Of a stretch of DNA of 64,000 bases, positions 47,501-57,725 are shown piece after piece; the stretch's first letter is position 1, and each line of letters starts with the position of its first letter. The stretch comes from Streptomyces sp. MUM 2J (GTDB lineage: Bacteria > Actinomycetota > Actinomycetes > Streptomycetales > Streptomycetaceae). The stretch covers positions 248,001 through 312,000 of the forward strand of contig NZ_JADWYM010000001.1 of the NCBI RefSeq assembly GCF_022414535.1. The letters run 5' to 3'. The notes beneath the pieces were generated by a model. The model was not told where the DNA came from and searched no databases. It was given only the letters and a program-made list of their open reading frames with translations. Position numbers and translations under genes: made by a program.

Positions 47501-49405
47501 CCGGTCATGGCCGGGGACGTGCCGAAGACGGAGATCGGCAAGATCCAGCGGCCCGCGCTGCGAGCGGCCTTCGAGGCCGGGGAGCATGCGGACGCGATCC
47601 GCACGGCCGACCTGCTGCTGGGCAACGAGCGGACGCTGCCGAACTGGTTCCACCGCCCGGTGTGGCAGCCGGCCGAGCGGCCGGCCGCCGCCGGCGACTG
47701 GTCCGGCGCCCATGTGGTGCTGCTGGCAGCCAAGGGGCAGCCGCCCGCCGGCGAACTGGCCGCCCTGGTGGAGAAGTCCGGCGGCCGGTGCACGGTGGTC
47801 GGGACCGCCTCGGAGCTTGCCGGGCTGGGCACCCCCGCCGACCGGGTCGTGGACCTGACGCGGCTGCGTGTGCGCGAGGAGGTCGTCGGGCTGGCCCGCC
47901 TGATCGGCGCGCTCCCCGCGGGCGCGGCGCTCACCGTCGTCGCGCCCGCCGGGGACGCCGCCGGGGTCGCGCTGCTGAAGAGCGCGGTCCAGGAGCTCCC
48001 CGGCCTGTCCGGCCGGTGGATCGACGTACGAACGCCGGCGGATCCCGGTCTCGCCGGGCGGCTGCACGCCGAACTGCTCGCCCCCTGCGCGGAGCCGCAT
48101 GTGGCGCTGGACGCGGAGGCCCGTCTGGTACCCCGGATCGCGGAACTGCCGCCGGTGGAAGCCGACTCCCCCGCGCTCGCGCGGGGCGGACACCACCTGG
48201 TCACCGGCGGTCTCGGCGGGATCGGCGTCGAGCTGTCCCGTCACCTGCTGACCCGGTACGGCTGCCGGCTGACACTCACCGGCCGCGCGCCGGCCGACGA
48301 GGGCGCCCGTGCGAGGGCCCTGCGCGAGCTCCGCGAGCTGGGCGACGTACGGTACGTGCCCGCCGACGTGGGCGACGCCGCCGACGTGCGGCGGCTGCTC
48401 GGCGCGGCCGGTGAGCTGGACGGCGTGTGGCATCTGGCCGGCACTTCGGACGAGTTCCCGGTGACCGAGCCGTCGGCGGAGCGCTGGCGGTCGGTCCTGC
48501 ACGCCAAGGTGGACGGTGCCGAACACCTGACGGAAGCGCTCGCCCACCGCGAGGGTCTGCTGTTCGTGTCGTTCTCCTCGGTCAACGGCCACTTCGGCGG
48601 CGCGATGAACGGGGCGTACGCGGCCGCCAGCGCCTGCCTCGACGCGCTGGCGGTCCGTCAACGGGACCTGGGCCTGCGCGCATACAGTCTGGCCTGGAGC
48701 ATGTGGGACGCCACCGGCATGAGCCGGGACCGGGTGGCGGTGCGCGAGCTGTCAGAGGCGCGCGGCTACCGGGTGCTGCGGCCCTGCGACGCCGTCCGTT
48801 CACTGGACGTCGCGCTGCGGCACGACACCCCGCACCTGCTGATCGGGCTGGACCCGGCCGCGCCCTGGACCGGGGCCCACACCGTCGCCCCGGTGCGGCC
48901 GCTGGAGCGGCTCGTCGCGGCGGTGACCGGCACCGGGGATCCGGCCGGCGGCGAACTGCCCGACGCCTTCGGCACACCGGTGGCCTGTTCCACGGAAAGG
49001 GCCGGGACGGCCGTACCGGCGGCCGGGGCGGCGCCCGCCGGACCGGCCGACGAACTGATCCGGGCACTGACCGCCGTCTGGGCGGAGGTGCTGGAACGCG
49101 AGGACATCGGCCCGGACGACAGCTTCTTCGACCTGGGCGGGCACTCGATCCTGCTGGTCACCGTCCGTGCTCTAGTCAAGCAGAGGCTGGGGCTCGACAT
49201 CCTGCTGGCCGACCTCTTCACCCACCCCACCCCGGCGGCGATGGCCCGGCATCTCGACGGAGCGGTGACAGCCACGGTCGACGTGTCGGCCGGCGCCGAC
49301 CGGGCCGCCCGCCAGAAGCAGGCGCGCGCCCGGAACAAGGCTTCCGCCCGCAAGTCGGCGGCGCGGAATGCCGCAGCCCGAAAGGACTCACGCGATGACG
49401 GATGA
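35600..49405 (+). CDS. nonribosomal peptide synthetase, C-A-T / C-AL-KR-T / C-AL-KR-T
   Basis: This 4601-aa trimodular synthetase is built as follows. Module 1: C (about 8-440, HHILLDG), A (about 457-955) and T (Ser1012 in GGHSL). Its A-domain pocket residues read D-F-W-N-V-G-M-V-H-K, one change from the threonine code. Module 2: C (about 1071-1510, HHIAADG at 1198-1204), an acyl-ligase-like adenylation domain (about 1708-2206; [26 protein letters not shown]), KR (about 2241-2680; [18 protein letters not shown]) and T (Ser2791). Module 3 repeats this: C (HHIAADG at 2972), AL (about 3482-3981), KR (about 4016-4400; YAAAS) and T (Ser4516). The Lys/Arg/Ala-rich C-terminus may dock with the next protein. 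No epimerase or TE is present. The first C domain looks EntF-like, so an acyl donor from elsewhere is expected. Confidence 0.93.
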   Translation: MSVHEDAGRPLSGAQKGIWFAQRLDPANAAYNTGEYLEIHGPVDARLFETALRRTIAEAETFGLRYTDTPDGPRMVLSPDGDWPLHRVDVSAAPDPLAAAETWMRTDLATAVEPAEGPLSTQALFRAAPDRWLWYQRAHHILLDGYGYTLIVQRLAAVYSALVAGKEVPESRFAPVFTLLGEEAAYRGSEPFERDRAFWAERFGGFPGAVGLTEGAAAPVPGALRRTTDLGVAETARLTAAASRLGTDKAKLLVLTAAAAYVHRVTGARDVVLGLPTLNRVGSAALRTPGMVSNILPLRVAVDPATTVSDLTRSLAAELRAVVEHQRYRGEDLRHDLKLVGGGRRLYGPVVNIVPFVNDARFGEHASTYHHLTGGPVEDLSVTVRPGAGGAGLNIAFDANPQLYTEAELDMHQERFLLLLERIAEADADLPLARISLVRDGELPRAVSVDSGPTDTLPARFEATAARTPDATAVAYRGTRLSYAELNTRANRLARLLVERGAGPGGIVALCLPRSTDLIVGLLAILKAGAAYLPLDPGYPAGHIRSVAEDASPALLVTNAATAPTLPETGAAAVVLDDPATGRALATRSATDLTDADRLATLTPAHTAYVIHTSGSTGRPKGVLVPHSNVVRLFATAAAHFAFGPDDTWTLFHSYAFDFSVWEIWGPLLYGGRLVVVPYTVTRSPAEFLELLRHEGVTVLNQTPSAFQQLVQADQAAGAGELSLRYVVFGGEALEPAHLGPWLDRYGDDTPALVNMYGITETTVHVTFQRVTRALVEDPRARSVIGTALPDLRVYVLDHALQPVPPGWTGEMYVAGPGLADGYLGRASLTAGRFVADPFGPAGGRMYRTGDLARRAPDGTLEYAGRADRQLKVRGFRIEPGEIEAALVGHPEVAQAAVVARGDGGAQVLVAYAVPASGRSPEPTALRARLAAALPEHMVPNACVVLPSLPLTPNGKLDAKALPAPDFAAAASGGAAGTATEARLCRLFEEVLNLPEGTVGTDDDFFDLGGHSLSATRLLTRIRDTMDAETGMAAVFEAPCPGALAARLEAAAPVGGGARPALVPAVRPERVPLSPAQARIWFLNRLEGPSPTYNIPFVLTLGSGLDAGTLREALADVCARHEALRTVFPDVEGEPYQRVLAPGEARPALDVTDVTAQELRARVVRAARSGFDLSTELPLRSHLFRSDDGAHTLLLVLHHIAADGWSLVPLADDLAAAYTARAEGHTPEWEPLPAQYADYTLWQRELLGDPGDPASRAGRQLAHWEAALADLPEQLELPYDRLRERTHAYAGDAVPFVLDAGLHRALGDLAAAHRASVFMVLQTSLAAALTLSGAGTDVPLGTAVAGRDDVALDRLAGFFSNTLVLRTDTSGDPSFAALLDRVRVADFAAQSHQDVPFDWLVDRLNPRREVGRHPLFQVMLVMQNAGDAHLEMAGSAVRFAPADVGVSRFDLTLSLAERRSPSGEAEGLAGSVEFSTELFERATVEALLERLRRVLVSAAADPLRPLSRLLSADDEDLAPTGSLPQCERALIGQDGVRECLVSVRTSLAGVAEPVAYVVPDGAPDPARLAVIGRAALPPSAPPLRVVLVSALPRTDEGALDAEALFTLPVPDDGVAAAWRRRLAAGAGVTGAAVLVRDSERPARDPLHIGHVPAALPGRAEDATTAWDDEATAPSGEVRLSLSEGPDLGELPYASLTDALRAAAGGGGEIVHLRAGGGEERQSYARLAEEASRVLRGLRDAGVSAGDTVLLQLPDTRQFVVGFWACVLGGITAVPLAAPPGGYEQESAQLTRLTGAWEMLDRPWVLGPAAGREGIVAALGREYGPRVAALDDLLRCPEDRDWHPASPDDLVLLLLTSGSTGRPKAAEQRHRNLLAHAVSTVRHHRLTPEDVSFNWMPLDHVGGVVMFHVRDVVAGAGQVQAPTAWVLEDPLRWLDAIHRHRATSTWAPNFAFGLVVERLAETGAGHDWDLSCLRLVINGGEAVVARVARGFITALAPFGLPRTAMHPEWGMSETSSGRVDAVLTLDDSSDDDPYVSCGRPLPGVSIRIAGEDGRTLPESRIGRLQVRGGAVTDGYHRAPRHNAEAFTHDGWFDTGDLAFLRDGALTLTGRAKDVVIVNGVNHSSQEIEATAEELDALERSFTAAVAVRASASATTDDLAVFCVPRAAADPRATVAEVRARVTRQFGVTPAFVLPVRKEDIPKTGIGKIQRTLLRKRFEDGAYADLVRRTDVLLGNERTTPDWFHRPVWRRAEPVHGVDPRTAAGHTLIVAGTLRELADALAVRITAAGGTSTVVASREDALSPARYPAADRIVDVTMAAPAPDTEPDPARSQDEARYLGRLIAALAGTSGGDRRITLEVVAAGGCSVVPGDAVRPERAAATAVLKSAVQELPWLTARWTDIDDVLVASGSDGAAAAVHAEIATLPSEVVVALRDGTRWVNRLAALPAPRPDADAAPAFHQGGHYLLTGGLGGLGVELARSLLTGHRVRLTLVGRTPLTGDPKRTAGMEELRALGDVRYAVADVCDADAVRGVLRDAEDTYGQLDGVLHLAATFAELPLPETDSGHWDAVLAAKATGAAVLTDALRDRPGTLFVSFSSVNGWFGGALAAAYAAGNAYLDALVERQRALGLRAHSVAWSMWDDLGASAGYAKKDLARARGFRLIGKRDGLRSLAVALRHGPGHVLVGLDPAAPWVRSHLDAPAEPLRHLAGYVTGAAPDTTAVTEPDRFGVPVPCAVHLVDELPSGGGGDSVVEEPADPPTTPLEKALAKVWCEILGVDRVGRGDNFFTLGGHSLLATRLVGRIRTALGLELGVAELFARPTVAELAEACTGQGTRPPLAPVERPDPMPLSLAQTRLWFIDRLEGPSATYNIPVVLRFPGLLDSRVLRRALADVVRRHESLRTVFPERDGRPVQLVIDATDAEPDLFVAETPKRLLEEQVRSAARMGFALDTDLPFRAHLFQSSDGTSVLLLVLHHIAADGWSLTPLAQDLTTAYRARCEDRAPEWNELPVQYGDYALWQRELLGDQGDPGSTSARQLAYWEERLAGLPDELALPYDRPRPQAPSRQGRLVRRTFDADLHARLAQVGREHGATLFMVVQAALGAALTRSGAGEDIPIGTVLAGRTDPALDPLIGFFVNTVVLRTDTSADPAFGELLRRVRETTAAAQSHQDLPFDVLVEKLNPRRNLARHPLFQVSLALNEAASGTAELAGMPVAPERMHLDVAKFDLVFGFSEHRDADGSPAGLDLAVEYGTDLFDAGTAESLTDLMSEVLAEAGADPSLRLSELGRGPEPDRGADEEATAAAAAALGMPGVRECAAAVRRGTDGVERLVLHVVPERHLASAQVAGSVRRALPAQRRTPHVALVSTLPRTATGAVDAEVLAALPVLDDDLAVAWRDRLLADPGVETAAVTLRPVPAPAAARVHLGLDAPVDRRGAGAADPAAESGTAADDAPPSETYGGDLVPADVPDLLTALRRATCAGPQAEIVHLRADGTEDRQSYARLAQDASRVLRGLRGLGLAPGDKVLFQLAGTREFVTAFWACAMGGMVAVPLAAPPLGYARRSAQSQKLETAWEMLGRPPVLTAAGSSPDGMAAMLRRPEGPAARIAVIEELLRSEEDTDWYAADGADLVLLMLTSGSTGVPKAVELRHRNILARTAGTAQLNGLGAADVSFNWMPMDHVGGIVHVHLRDVVLGARQILCAPGRVLEDPLRWLDALSAYRVTWTWAPNFAFGLVNDRAGEFAGRSWDLSALRIVGNGAENVVVRTARRFVRNLLPFGLPADALHPIWGMAETSSAQTDAVLTLENSGDDDRYVCLGRPYPGTSIRITDDEGRVVPEGTVGHFQIRGPSVTGGYHENPEQNAAAFPGDGWFDTGDLAFLKGGELTMTGRAKDTIVVNGRNLAPHEIESVVEEHPAVRTSFTAAVAVTAPGADTDQLAVYLVLRPGTDRAAALRQIAGEVTARSGVRPAFVIPVMAGDVPKTEIGKIQRPALRAAFEAGEHADAIRTADLLLGNERTLPNWFHRPVWQPAERPAAAGDWSGAHVVLLAAKGQPPAGELAALVEKSGGRCTVVGTASELAGLGTPADRVVDLTRLRVREEVVGLARLIGALPAGAALTVVAPAGDAAGVALLKSAVQELPGLSGRWIDVRTPADPGLAGRLHAELLAPCAEPHVALDAEARLVPRIAELPPVEADSPALARGGHHLVTGGLGGIGVELSRHLLTRYGCRLTLTGRAPADEGARARALRELRELGDVRYVPADVGDAADVRRLLGAAGELDGVWHLAGTSDEFPVTEPSAERWRSVLHAKVDGAEHLTEALAHREGLLFVSFSSVNGHFGGAMNGAYAAASACLDALAVRQRDLGLRAYSLAWSMWDATGMSRDRVAVRELSEARGYRVLRPCDAVRSLDVALRHDTPHLLIGLDPAAPWTGAHTVAPVRPLERLVAAVTGTGDPAGGELPDAFGTPVACSTERAGTAVPAAGAAPAGPADELIRALTAVWAEVLEREDIGPDDSFFDLGGHSILLVTVRALVKQRLGLDILLADLFTHPTPAAMARHLDGAVTATVDVSAGADRAARQKQARARNKASARKSAARNAAARKDSRDDG

Positions 49406-52400
49406 GGACATGAGCAACGCCGGGGGCCCCGGCGACGAGGAGAGCGAGGAGCTGGGCATCGCGGTGGTCGGCATGGCCGGCCGCTGGGCGAGCGCCCGGG
49501 ACGTCGGGGAGTTCTGGCGGAACCTGCTGGCCGGGCACGAGTCCGCGAAGCCGGTATCCGAGGAGGACTTCCTCGCGGCCGGCGGCTCCCGGAGCGACCT
49601 CGGCGATCCCACCCTGGTCCGTATGGCCTCGGTCATCGACGACATCGGCCTCTTCGACGCGGAGTTCTTCGGCTACTCGCCGGCCGAGGCCAAGCTGATG
49701 GACCCGCAGCAGCGGCTGTTCCTGGAGACGTGCCAGCACGCGCTGGAGCACGCCGGGTACGACCCGGCTCGCTCCGGCGGCGAGATCGGCGTCTACGGCG
49801 GCAGCAGCCAGAGCGAGTACTTCCTCAGCCACGTCCACCCCCGGTACGCCCACGAGCCGGGCTCCCTGACCATGCTGGCCGCCAAGTCCGCGAACATGGT
49901 CGACGCGTTCGCCACCCGCGTCTCGTTCGAGCTGGGCCTGACCGGTCCGAGCATGTCCGTACAGACGGCCTGCTCCAGCTCGCTGGTGGCCGTGCACCTG
50001 GCCTGCCAGGACCTGCTCAACTACCGCTGCGACACGGCCCTGGCCGGCGGCGCCGCACTCAACCCGTCGGCCCACCGCGGCTACCGGTACGTCGAGCAGG
50101 GCGTGCTCTCCCCCGACGGCCGCACGCGCGCCTTCGACGCCGAGGCCCGGGGCACCATACGCGGCGACGGCGTCGCCGCCGTGGTGCTGCGACGCCTGGA
50201 GGACGCCCTCGCCGACGGCGACCGCGTCTGGGCCGTCGTCAAGGGCTCCGCGATCAACAACGACGGCCGGCGCAAGCCCGGTTACACCGCTCCGAGCCCG
50301 GACGGGCAGACGGCGGCGATCCTCGGAGCGCACTTCGCCGCCGAGGTGTCCGCCGACACCATCAGCTACGTGGAGGCACACGGGACCGGAACACCGGTGG
50401 GAGACCCGATCGAGGTGGACGCGCTGACCCGGGCCTTCCGGGAGAGCACGGACCGGACGGGCTTCTGCGCACTCGGCTCGGTGAAGTCCAACGTGGGGCA
50501 CACCGACGCGGCGGCCGGCGTCACCGGTCTCATCAAGGTGATCCTGGCGATGCGGCACCGCACGCTGCCTCCGACCGTCGGCTTCACCCGGCCCAACCCG
50601 TCGATCGACTTCGAGCCGACCCCGTTCCGCGTGTTCGGGGAGGTCAGGCCGTGGCGGCCCGCCGAGGGCGCCCCGCTGCGCGCGGGCGTCAGCTCCTTCG
50701 GTGTCGGCGGCACCAACGCCCACGTGATCGTCGAGGAGCCGCCGCAACGGCGTGCCGCCGGGGAGGAGGGAGGCGGGGCGCACCTGCTGCGGGTGTCGGC
50801 CCGCACACCGTCCCAGCTGGCCACCGCCTGCCGGCAGCTGGCGGACCACCTGGAAGCGCACCCGGACCTCGGGCTCGGCGACGTCGCACACACCCTGGAC
50901 GTGGGCCGCCGGCGGTTCGCGTACCGCCGCGCGGTGGCGGCCCGTACGGTCGCGGAGGCCGTCGGGCAGCTGCGCACGGCGGCCGGGGAGCCGGCGGGAG
51001 CGCCGGCGCAGGTCGGGCGCCGGGTGGCGTTCCTGCTGCCCGGCGGCGGCGCCCAGTACCCGGAGATGGGCGCGGAGCTGTACCGCACGGAGCCGGTGTT
51101 CCGGGAAGAGATGGACCGGGCGTCCGCCGCGCTGCGGCCCCGCCTCGGGCATCACCTGACCGATGAGCTGTACGCGGGGCTGGAGCCGGCCGCGCCGGCC
51201 CTGCTGGCATCGCTGGTCGCCGTCGAGCACGCGCTCGCGAGACTCGTCGCGTCACACGGCGTGACGCCCTCGGCGATGCTCGGGCACTCGCTCGGCGAGT
51301 ACACGGCCGCCTGCCTGGCGGGGGTGATGTCCCTGGAGGACGCCCTCGTCCTGGTGCACGAGCGCGACCGGCTGCTCCACCGCAAAGGCGGTGCGACACT
51401 GGGCGTGTGGCTTCCGGAGGAGGAGCTCGCCCCGTATCTGGAGGGCACGGAGGTCGACCTCGCGACGGTCAACTCCCGGACCTCGTGCACGGTTTCCGGC
51501 TCGGAGTCGGCGGTGGCGGCCCTGGAGGAGCGTCTGTCGGCGGCCGGGGTCGCACTGTCCCGGGTACGGCTGCGGATCGCACCGCACTCACGGCACCTGG
51601 ACGCCGTGCTGCCGGAGTTCGCGGAGCTGGTCGGACGGGTCGAGCTGAGCGTGCCACGGATCCCGTACATCTCCAACGTGACCGGCACCTGGATCACGCC
51701 GGATCAGGCCACCGACCCCGCGTACTGGGTCCGCCACATGCGCGAGACCGTCCGGTTCGCGGACGGGCTGGCCGAGCTGGCTCGGTCGGGGAACATCGCC
51801 CTCACCGAGGTGGGCCCCGGCCGGGGCCTCACCCGGCACGCCCAGGCCCAGCTGGGCGCCGGGACGCCCGTGGTGCCGATGATGCGGCACGCACGGGAGA
51901 CGCGGTCCGACGTCACGCACCTCCTCGACTCCCTGGGGCGGTTGTGGGCGGCCGGATCGGAGCGGGAGCCGGACACGGACCGGCTCTCAGCGCAGCGTGT
52001 TCCCTTGCCGGGTTACCCGTTCGAGCGCACCCGGCACTGGATCGAGCGCGTCACCCCGCAGACGGCGGCATCCGCGCCCGCGCAGGAGGCACCCCTGCCG
52101 TACGAACCGAACGCCGGGGCCGCGGAGATCCGTGCCGGCGAGGCGTCGCACGCGGCGCCGTCCGGGACCGGGCACGCGTCGGTGGCCCCGTATCCGCAGA
52201 CCGTGGCGGAGGACGCGGCCGTCGGGCACGCCCGGAGCGCCGGCAGCGGTCCTGCGCACGGCGGCACCGGCGCCGACGGCCGGACCGAACGGTCCAGCGC
52301 GTTCCCGGCGTTCAACCGGCGGCCGGCCCTCGACTGCCCGTACGCCGCGCCGCGCACCAGCCTGGAGCGGGACCTCGTCCAGCACTGGCAGGAGGTGCTC

Positions 52401-53420
52401 GGCCTCGAAGGCATCGGTGTCGAGGACAACTTCTTCGACCTGGGCGGCGATTCACTGCTGGCGCTGCAGCTGGCGTCCCGGGTCCGCTCGGCCCTGGGCC
52501 GGACCTTCACCGTGGCCGCCCTGGTGGAACACCCCACGGTCGCGGACCTGGCAGCCCGGCTCGACGGGGCCCGCGGCGACTCGGGCACCGCGCTGGACGT
52601 GGTCCTCGAACTGCGCTCCGGCGGCAGCGGCACCCCCCTCTTCTGCGTCCACCCGGCCGGCGGCGTCGCATGGCCGTACGCGAGACTGCTCCCGGCCCTG
52701 GACGACCGGTTCCCGGTGTACGGCATCCAGTCGCGCGGGCTGACGGACCCCGGGGCCGTGCCGCGGACCATCGAGGAGATGGCGGCGGACTACGTGCAGG
52801 AGATCCGCGCCGTCCAGACGTCCGGCCCGTACGCGCTGATGGGCTGGTCGCTCGGCGGATTCGTCGCGCACGCGGTGGCCGGGCAGTTGGAGGGGGCCGG
52901 GGAGCGGGTGGCGCTGCTGGCCACGCTGGACGCCTTCCCCTTCACCGCGGACGACGCGCTGAAGCTGCCGGACGCCGAGGAGGTCGACGCCTTCCTCATG
53001 CAGGTCCTGCTGACCGACGCGGGCATCGTGGTCGGTCCGGACGGGCCCGGCCCCGACCTGGCCGAGGTGGTGAGCAGGCTGCGCGGCTCGGACAGCGTGC
53101 TGGCGGGCATCGAGGAGGAGTCTCTGGGCCGGATCGCGGACGTGATGCTGCGCAACACGCAGAGCCTGTTCTCGTACACGCCCGGCACCGTCTCGTGCGA
53201 TCTGCTGGCGTTCACGGCCACCGAGAGCCACGACGCGTCGGCGCCGGCGCCGGTCTCACGGTGGAAGCCGTACGTGGGCGGTGCGGTGGAGGGCGTCGAT
53301 CTGCCCTGCGACCACTACGGCGTGCTGCGCGGCGACGCGCTCGGCATCGTCGGCGCCGTGCTGCGCGAGCGGCTGATCCGGCTGGACCGACCGGCTGTCA
53401 CCAGGGTGCGGGCGCTGTGA
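49395..53420 (+). CDS. type I polyketide synthase module, KS-AT-ACP-TE
   Basis: This 1341-aa terminal module extends the peptide chain by one ketide unit and releases it. KS: Cys193 (TACSSS), His329 (EAHGTGTP) and His369 (NVGHTD), so catalytically complete. AT: Ser632 in [10 protein letters not shown]; the substrate-motif position reads IAPHS instead of HAFHS or YASHS, so the extender unit (probably malonyl-CoA) is uncertain. A Pro/Ala-rich linker (about 880-970) precedes the ACP (Ser1020 in GGDSL). The TE has Ser1152 in GWSLGG and His1307 in CDHYG. No KR, DH or ER is present, so a beta-keto group would be kept. ATG 49395 overlaps the NRPS stop by 11 nt, implying coupled translation. Confidence 0.92.
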   Translation: MTDEDMSNAGGPGDEESEELGIAVVGMAGRWASARDVGEFWRNLLAGHESAKPVSEEDFLAAGGSRSDLGDPTLVRMASVIDDIGLFDAEFFGYSPAEAKLMDPQQRLFLETCQHALEHAGYDPARSGGEIGVYGGSSQSEYFLSHVHPRYAHEPGSLTMLAAKSANMVDAFATRVSFELGLTGPSMSVQTACSSSLVAVHLACQDLLNYRCDTALAGGAALNPSAHRGYRYVEQGVLSPDGRTRAFDAEARGTIRGDGVAAVVLRRLEDALADGDRVWAVVKGSAINNDGRRKPGYTAPSPDGQTAAILGAHFAAEVSADTISYVEAHGTGTPVGDPIEVDALTRAFRESTDRTGFCALGSVKSNVGHTDAAAGVTGLIKVILAMRHRTLPPTVGFTRPNPSIDFEPTPFRVFGEVRPWRPAEGAPLRAGVSSFGVGGTNAHVIVEEPPQRRAAGEEGGGAHLLRVSARTPSQLATACRQLADHLEAHPDLGLGDVAHTLDVGRRRFAYRRAVAARTVAEAVGQLRTAAGEPAGAPAQVGRRVAFLLPGGGAQYPEMGAELYRTEPVFREEMDRASAALRPRLGHHLTDELYAGLEPAAPALLASLVAVEHALARLVASHGVTPSAMLGHSLGEYTAACLAGVMSLEDALVLVHERDRLLHRKGGATLGVWLPEEELAPYLEGTEVDLATVNSRTSCTVSGSESAVAALEERLSAAGVALSRVRLRIAPHSRHLDAVLPEFAELVGRVELSVPRIPYISNVTGTWITPDQATDPAYWVRHMRETVRFADGLAELARSGNIALTEVGPGRGLTRHAQAQLGAGTPVVPMMRHARETRSDVTHLLDSLGRLWAAGSEREPDTDRLSAQRVPLPGYPFERTRHWIERVTPQTAASAPAQEAPLPYEPNAGAAEIRAGEASHAAPSGTGHASVAPYPQTVAEDAAVGHARSAGSGPAHGGTGADGRTERSSAFPAFNRRPALDCPYAAPRTSLERDLVQHWQEVLGLEGIGVEDNFFDLGGDSLLALQLASRVRSALGRTFTVAALVEHPTVADLAARLDGARGDSGTALDVVLELRSGGSGTPLFCVHPAGGVAWPYARLLPALDDRFPVYGIQSRGLTDPGAVPRTIEEMAADYVQEIRAVQTSGPYALMGWSLGGFVAHAVAGQLEGAGERVALLATLDAFPFTADDALKLPDAEEVDAFLMQVLLTDAGIVVGPDGPGPDLAEVVSRLRGSDSVLAGIEEESLGRIADVMLRNTQSLFSYTPGTVSCDLLAFTATESHDASAPAPVSRWKPYVGGAVEGVDLPCDHYGVLRGDALGIVGAVLRERLIRLDRPAVTRVRAL

Positions 53421-53455
53421 CCGAGCCCGCCCGAGGACCACACGAGGATGCCGAC

Positions 53456-54250
53456 ATGAACAACCGAGAGGCGGGCGACACGCTCCGCCCGGCCGTGCAG
53501 CGGATCGTCCGCCCCGTACCGGTGGACGATCCCGCGCTGCGGCTGCTCCTCTTCCATCACGCGGGCGGATCCCACATCGCCTACCGGGACTGGGTGAGGC
53601 ATTTTCCGGCCGACTGGGAGATCTGCCTGTTCGAGGCGCCCGGCCGGGGCCGGCTGCACCGGCAGCCACTGCTGCCGACCGTGGACGGGCTGGTGCGCTG
53701 GACGCTCCAGCCCGGCTCCGGCGTCCGGCCACTGCTGGACCGGCCGTTCGCCGTCTTCGGGCACAGTCTGGGGGCGATGGCCGCGTACGAGTTCACCCGG
53801 CTGCTGGCGGCCGAGGGGCTGCCGGAGCCCCGCTGGCTGGGCATCTCGGCGGCGCGTCCGCCGCACGCCGGGCCGGCCGCCGTCACCCGGCGCAGCCATC
53901 TGCCCCCGTCCGGACTGAAGGCGGCGCTCCTGAAGATGGGCGGCACCTCGCAGGCGGTCCTGGACGAGCCGGAGCTGTGGTCGCTCTTCGAGCCCGTGCT
54001 GCGCAATGACTTCCGGGCGGCCGAGGAGTGGGCGCCCGACACCGGGCTGCCGCGGCTCACGGTCCCGGTGTCGGTGTACGGCGGGCTCTCGGACCCCGCC
54101 GTCGGGACCGAGCTGCTGGACGGCTGGGCGGAGTGGACCGAACCCTGGCTCGGCAGCACGTTGTTCCCCGGCGAGCACTTCTACTTTCTGCCCGATCCTC
54201 GACCGCTGGTCGACCGGATCGTCGCGGCCGTCCGTGAGGTCACGGGCTGA
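53456..54250 (+). CDS. type II thioesterase
   Basis: This stand-alone alpha/beta-hydrolase of 264 aa is of the kind that removes misloaded acyl groups from carrier domains. Motifs are LLFHHAGGSHIAYRDW, FGHSLGAMAAYEFTRLL (nucleophile Ser), ISAARPPH and, near the C-terminus, FPGEHFYFL (catalytic His). It follows the PKS gene closely. ATG 53456 has GAGGA at a good distance; GTG 53417, overlapping the PKS stop, would add 13 residues and is possible. It is the last gene of the NRPS/PKS transcript and is followed by a terminator-like hairpin. Confidence 0.9.
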   Translation: MNNREAGDTLRPAVQRIVRPVPVDDPALRLLLFHHAGGSHIAYRDWVRHFPADWEICLFEAPGRGRLHRQPLLPTVDGLVRWTLQPGSGVRPLLDRPFAVFGHSLGAMAAYEFTRLLAAEGLPEPRWLGISAARPPHAGPAAVTRRSHLPPSGLKAALLKMGGTSQAVLDEPELWSLFEPVLRNDFRAAEEWAPDTGLPRLTVPVSVYGGLSDPAVGTELLDGWAEWTEPWLGSTLFPGEHFYFLPDPRPLVDRIVAAVREVTG

Positions 54251-54321
54251 CCGCGACTCGGCCGAACACCTGCGGCGCGGCGGCGGAGCCGTACCTCCGG
54301 CCCGCGAAGCGGCGACCGGCG

Positions 54322-54344
54322 CGGCCGCCCGGACCGGGCGGCCG
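54322..54344 (+). terminator. hairpin terminator after the thioesterase gene
   Basis: CGGCCGCCCGG (54322-54332) and CCGGGCGGCCG (54334-54344) are perfect 11-bp arms around a single A, 71 bp after the stop codon. There is no T-run, as usual for high-GC actinobacterial terminators. With so short a loop the stem would open at its tip, so it could also be a protein-binding palindrome. Confidence 0.6.
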
Positions 54345-54940
54345 TGTGCCGGGTGGAGCGGCGTCGGCGGGCCGGAGCAGGGCGGCGTAGGTGGAGGAGG
54401 CCCGCGCACCCGGTGGTACGTCCGCACACCGGGGCGAGCGCGCGGGCCCGGGGCAGGGGTGTCCACCACCCGACATGTCACCGGCCCGCCTCCGGGAGGG
54501 GCACGGTCGCGGGCGGTGTCCCCACACCGAAACCTTTGCGGTCTTCGGTGCCCGGGCTCTGGGAACGCGCCCGGTCCTGCTGTTCGATGACACTGCCTCA
54601 GCTCCGGACCCCACCCGTTCGGGGTGTGATCCACGGCACTGCGGCCAGCCGAGGTGCCCGCACATCACTTCCCACGCTGCACGAAGGAAACCGTGTCCAC
54701 CGATGCACTACCGCACAACGTCCGATGACACCCCGCCGCGTCGCCCGAGGCCGACGCGGCTGAGCCGACTGACGGCGGCGATCGGCCGCCCTGGTCGCCA
54801 CTGCGGGACACCGCGCGACCGGCGACGGCCCGGAGCCGACGCCCCCGGTACGGGACGCAGGACGACCGCCCGTCTCCCCGACGGACCGGCGACCCCGGTG
54901 GCAGCCCTGTCCGGCTCCCGGCAACTCGCAGGCCGGAGGC

Positions 54941-55087
54941 CCCACTCCCGAGGAGCCGTGGCAGTGCGGTGCTCTCACCCAGCCCGTGGACCGCACGTGG
55001 CCAGAAGGCGAGACGACCGGCACCGCGTCGATCCGCACCGAGGCGGCGGAGCGTTACCAGGACGCCTGGCTCAAGTCGGCCGGCTGA
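54941..55087 (+). pseudogene. degenerate gene tail related to the sigma factor 3' end
   Basis: One frame reads GGPTPEEPWQCGALTQPVDR, TWPEGETTGTASIRTEAAER and YQDAWLKSAG followed by TGA. The last nine residues (QDAWLKSAG) equal those of the sigma factor at 34541-35068, and the DNA is identical for 32 bp; TGTASIR may be a decayed form of VGTVRSR. No sigma region 2 survives here. I read it as the damaged counterpart of the left sigma gene. Confidence 0.5.
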
Positions 55088-55088
55088 C
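55057..55088 (+). repeat. 32-bp perfect inverted repeat, right copy
   Basis: CCAGGACGCCTGGCTCAAGT followed by CGGCCGGCTGAC on the plus strand. It is an exact inverted match to 34540-34571. Eighty-six bp later the intact TPR-type regulator starts, whereas the left copy is followed by only a fragment of that regulator. Confidence 0.9.
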
Positions 55089-55174
55089 AACGCCCCTGCG
55101 GTCAGGGCTCTGTTGCCATGTGACATCGCGACAGAGGCCCCGCCCCGCCGGCGGCCTGATCCCCTGGTGAGGAC

Positions 55175-56539
55175 ATGCCCGATTCCACGACACGTTCTCA
55201 GCACCCGCTGGCCCAGCTGCGTGCCTTGACCGGGGACACACAGCTCTCCTACGCGGAGCTGGTGGCCGAGACCCACGAAGCACTGGGTTTCGGGAAGCTG
55301 CGCAAGCGCCGTGAGAAGGTCTCGCGGTGGGAGACCCAGGGCGTCCCGCCCGACCACAACACGCAGCTGTCGATGGCGCACATCCATCAGGTGCCGGAGG
55401 AAGAGGTCCAGCGGCTCGGCTGGCCGCACTGGCTTCACCTGGGCACGGCGGCCATCTCGCGGACAGCCCGGCCGCGGGCCCGGGAAGAGGCCGTCGACGT
55501 CGAATGCGACAAGGAACGGCCGACCGTCCACCTCGGGCGCAGCCGCCTCACCCTCACCGGCACCGGCCTCTCCGCCTTCGTCCGGGAGATCCTGGCCGCC
55601 GTGGCAAGCCCCCCGCAGCCTGCGGCCCTCGGCAGGCACCGCGTCACCCCCGACACCGTCACCCTGGTCGAAGAGCGCTCCAACGCACTCTACGAGCTGG
55701 TGTCGGTCATGAACCCGGTGAGGCTGCACCGGGTCTCCCGTGCCGAACTCGCCCTGGCCAGCGCACTGGTGACCGACAACAGCTACGACCGGGCGACCGG
55801 CGCCCGACTGCTGCTTGTCACCGCGCAACTCGCCCACCTGTGCGGCTTCCTCAGCAAGGGCCTCGGCGAGGACGTCCGCGCCGAGCGCTACTACGTCGCG
55901 GCCGCCCGCGCCGCCGCCAGGGCGGGCTCGCCCTCGACCGTCTCCCTCTGTCTGGCTGATCTGGCCTGGAGCCACATCGACACCGGCGCCCCCCGGGAGG
56001 TCCTCACGCTGGTCCAGGCCGCCCGCGCGGTCACCCCCCGTCCGCCGGCCCGGCTCGCGGCCGTCCTGCACAGCCGGGAGGCCCGTGCGCACGCCCGGCT
56101 CGGCGAGATCATCGTCAGCGCCCGGGCCGTGGACCAGACGTCCGCCGCGCTGGCGTCCGGCTCGGCGGACGAGGACACCTCGTACGTCAACGTGGACGAC
56201 ACCTGGCTCTCCGTCGCCGCCGGGCGGGCCTGGCTGGACGCGGGCCAGTCCAAGCGGGCGCTGGAGCACTTCGCCCCGCTCCTCGGGGCCGGCCCCCGAC
56301 CCGGCCCGCCGGGGCAGCCGCCGCTGCTGATAGCCCGGGATCTCCTGGCCGTCGTGGACGCACAACTGTCCCTCAGAGATGTCGAATCCGCCGTCGCCGC
56401 CGCCCGGGCGGCGGCGTCCCTCTTCGAGCGGATGCCCTGCGGGCTCAGCAGCCTGTACCGTGGCAAGTTCACCGCTCATACCGCCGTCTCCGCCGTGCGT
56501 GAGCTCGACGACCTCCTTGTGCGGGCGCCCGCGGTCTGA
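55175..56539 (+). CDS. helix-turn-helix regulator with TPR-like C-terminal region
   Basis: This 454-aa protein is of a type frequent in streptomycetes. An N-terminal DNA-binding-like domain (LSYAELVAETHEALGFGKLR, KRREKVSRWETQGVPPDHNT, MAHIHQVPEEEVQRLGW) is followed by a helical repeat region. The latter (ARLLLVTAQLAHLCGFLSKG, YYVAAARAAARAGSPSTVSL, AVLHSREARAHARLGEIIVS, AGRAWLDAGQSKRALEHFAP) resembles tetratricopeptide repeats. It probably is a transcriptional regulator; target and ligand are unknown. It lies downstream of the NRPS/PKS locus in the same direction, and a piece of a second copy lies on the left of the locus. ATG 55175 follows GGTGAGGAC. Confidence 0.75.
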   Translation: MPDSTTRSQHPLAQLRALTGDTQLSYAELVAETHEALGFGKLRKRREKVSRWETQGVPPDHNTQLSMAHIHQVPEEEVQRLGWPHWLHLGTAAISRTARPRAREEAVDVECDKERPTVHLGRSRLTLTGTGLSAFVREILAAVASPPQPAALGRHRVTPDTVTLVEERSNALYELVSVMNPVRLHRVSRAELALASALVTDNSYDRATGARLLLVTAQLAHLCGFLSKGLGEDVRAERYYVAAARAAARAGSPSTVSLCLADLAWSHIDTGAPREVLTLVQAARAVTPRPPARLAAVLHSREARAHARLGEIIVSARAVDQTSAALASGSADEDTSYVNVDDTWLSVAAGRAWLDAGQSKRALEHFAPLLGAGPRPGPPGQPPLLIARDLLAVVDAQLSLRDVESAVAAARAAASLFERMPCGLSSLYRGKFTAHTAVSAVRELDDLLVRAPAV

Positions 56540-56810
56540 ACCTTCTGAAACTGCCCCGGGGCCGGGTGGCCGGCGTCTTCGCAGGTCCCCCGGCGCCGAA
56601 GGTCAGCCGATCTCTCACAGGACCGTTCCGACCGCTGTTCCACATGCGCCAACTCGTGTTTCCATAACCGATGTTGTGACGTACGGGGAAGCCGTGAGGA
56701 GTTCGCGCACGGTTCTCGGCACCCGGTCACGGCAGTGGAACCTCGCCAAAGCCCGCACGGCGTTCCCGAACAGGTCGGGCGCCGACCACACGATGGGAGA
56801 ACGACCAACG

Positions 56811-57725
56811 ATGTTCACTCTGGTACGGAACAGAGTGCGGACGGCCGCGCTCGCGCTCTCGGCCGTCACAGCCCTCGCCTTCGGCACGACCGGAACAGCG
56901 GCGGCCTGCGCCCCCGCTCCCACCAAACAGGGTCCGACCTCGGTGGCCTACATCGAGGTGAACAGCAACAGCTTGCTCAACGTCGGCAAGTACACCCTCG
57001 CCGACGGCGGCGGCAACGCCTTCGACGTCGCCGTGATCTTCGCGGCGAACATCAACTACGACACGAGCACGAAGGAGGCATACCTGTACTTCAACGAGAA
57101 CGTGCAGCGGGTCCTCGACAACGCGGCAACGGAGATACGGCCGTTGCAGCAGCAGGGCATCAAGGTCGTACTCTCGGTGCTCGGCAACCACCAGGGTGCA
57201 GGATTCGCCAACTTCACGTCCCAACAGGCGGCTTCGGCGTTCGCGAAACAGATGTCGGACGCCGTGGCCACCTACGGTCTCGACGGCATCGACTTCGACG
57301 ACGAATACGCCGAGTACGGCAGGAACGGCACGACCCAGCCCAACGACAGCTCGTTCGTGTACCTGGTGACAGCACTGCGAGCGAACATGCCGGACAAGAT
57401 CATCAGCCTCTACAACATCGGCCCCGCGGCGTCGCGCCTGTCCTACGGCGGCGTCGACGTCTCCTCGAAGTTCGACTACGCCTGGAACCCGTACTACGGC
57501 ACCTGGCTGGTCCCCGGCATCGCACTGCCCAAGTCGCAGCTGTCACCGGCGGCGGTCGAGATCGGCCGCACCGCACAGAGCACGGTCGCCAGCCTCGCCA
57601 GCCGCACCGTCAGCGAGGGATACGGCGTCTATCTGACGTACAACCTCGACGGCACCGACCGGAGCGCCGACGTCTCCGCGTTCACCAGGGAGTTGTACGG
57701 CAGTGACGCCCTCTACACGCCGTAG
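56811..57725 (+). CDS. secreted endo-beta-N-acetylglucosaminidase H (GH18)
   Basis: This secreted glycoside hydrolase cleaves the chitobiose core of high-mannose N-glycans. It has 304 aa. The signal peptide MFTLVRNRVRTAALALSAVT and a short linker are followed by the mature enzyme GPTSVAYIEVNSNSLLNVGK. The GH18 catalytic motif is YGLDGIDFDDEYAEYG, with the DxxDxDxE acidic residues intact. NIGPAASRLSYGGVDVSSKF and WNPYYGTW match the known Streptomyces Endo H closely. ATG 56811 is preceded by GGGAGA at a fair distance. The 271 bp upstream carry no gene and should hold its promoter. A strong terminator follows 110 bp after the stop. Confidence 0.95.
   Translation: MFTLVRNRVRTAALALSAVTALAFGTTGTAAACAPAPTKQGPTSVAYIEVNSNSLLNVGKYTLADGGGNAFDVAVIFAANINYDTSTKEAYLYFNENVQRVLDNAATEIRPLQQQGIKVVLSVLGNHQGAGFANFTSQQAASAFAKQMSDAVATYGLDGIDFDDEYAEYGRNGTTQPNDSSFVYLVTALRANMPDKIISLYNIGPAASRLSYGGVDVSSKFDYAWNPYYGTWLVPGIALPKSQLSPAAVEIGRTAQSTVASLASRTVSEGYGVYLTYNLDGTDRSADVSAFTRELYGSDALYTP

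Larger units (their letters stand above)
54345..55174. other. gene-poor stretch between thioesterase and regulator
   Basis: About 830 bp without an intact gene. The open frames are Arg/Pro/Gly-rich and lack motifs. The last 150 bp contain a protein-like tail ending in QDAWLKSAG and the right copy of the 32-bp repeat (listed separately). Confidence 0.5.
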
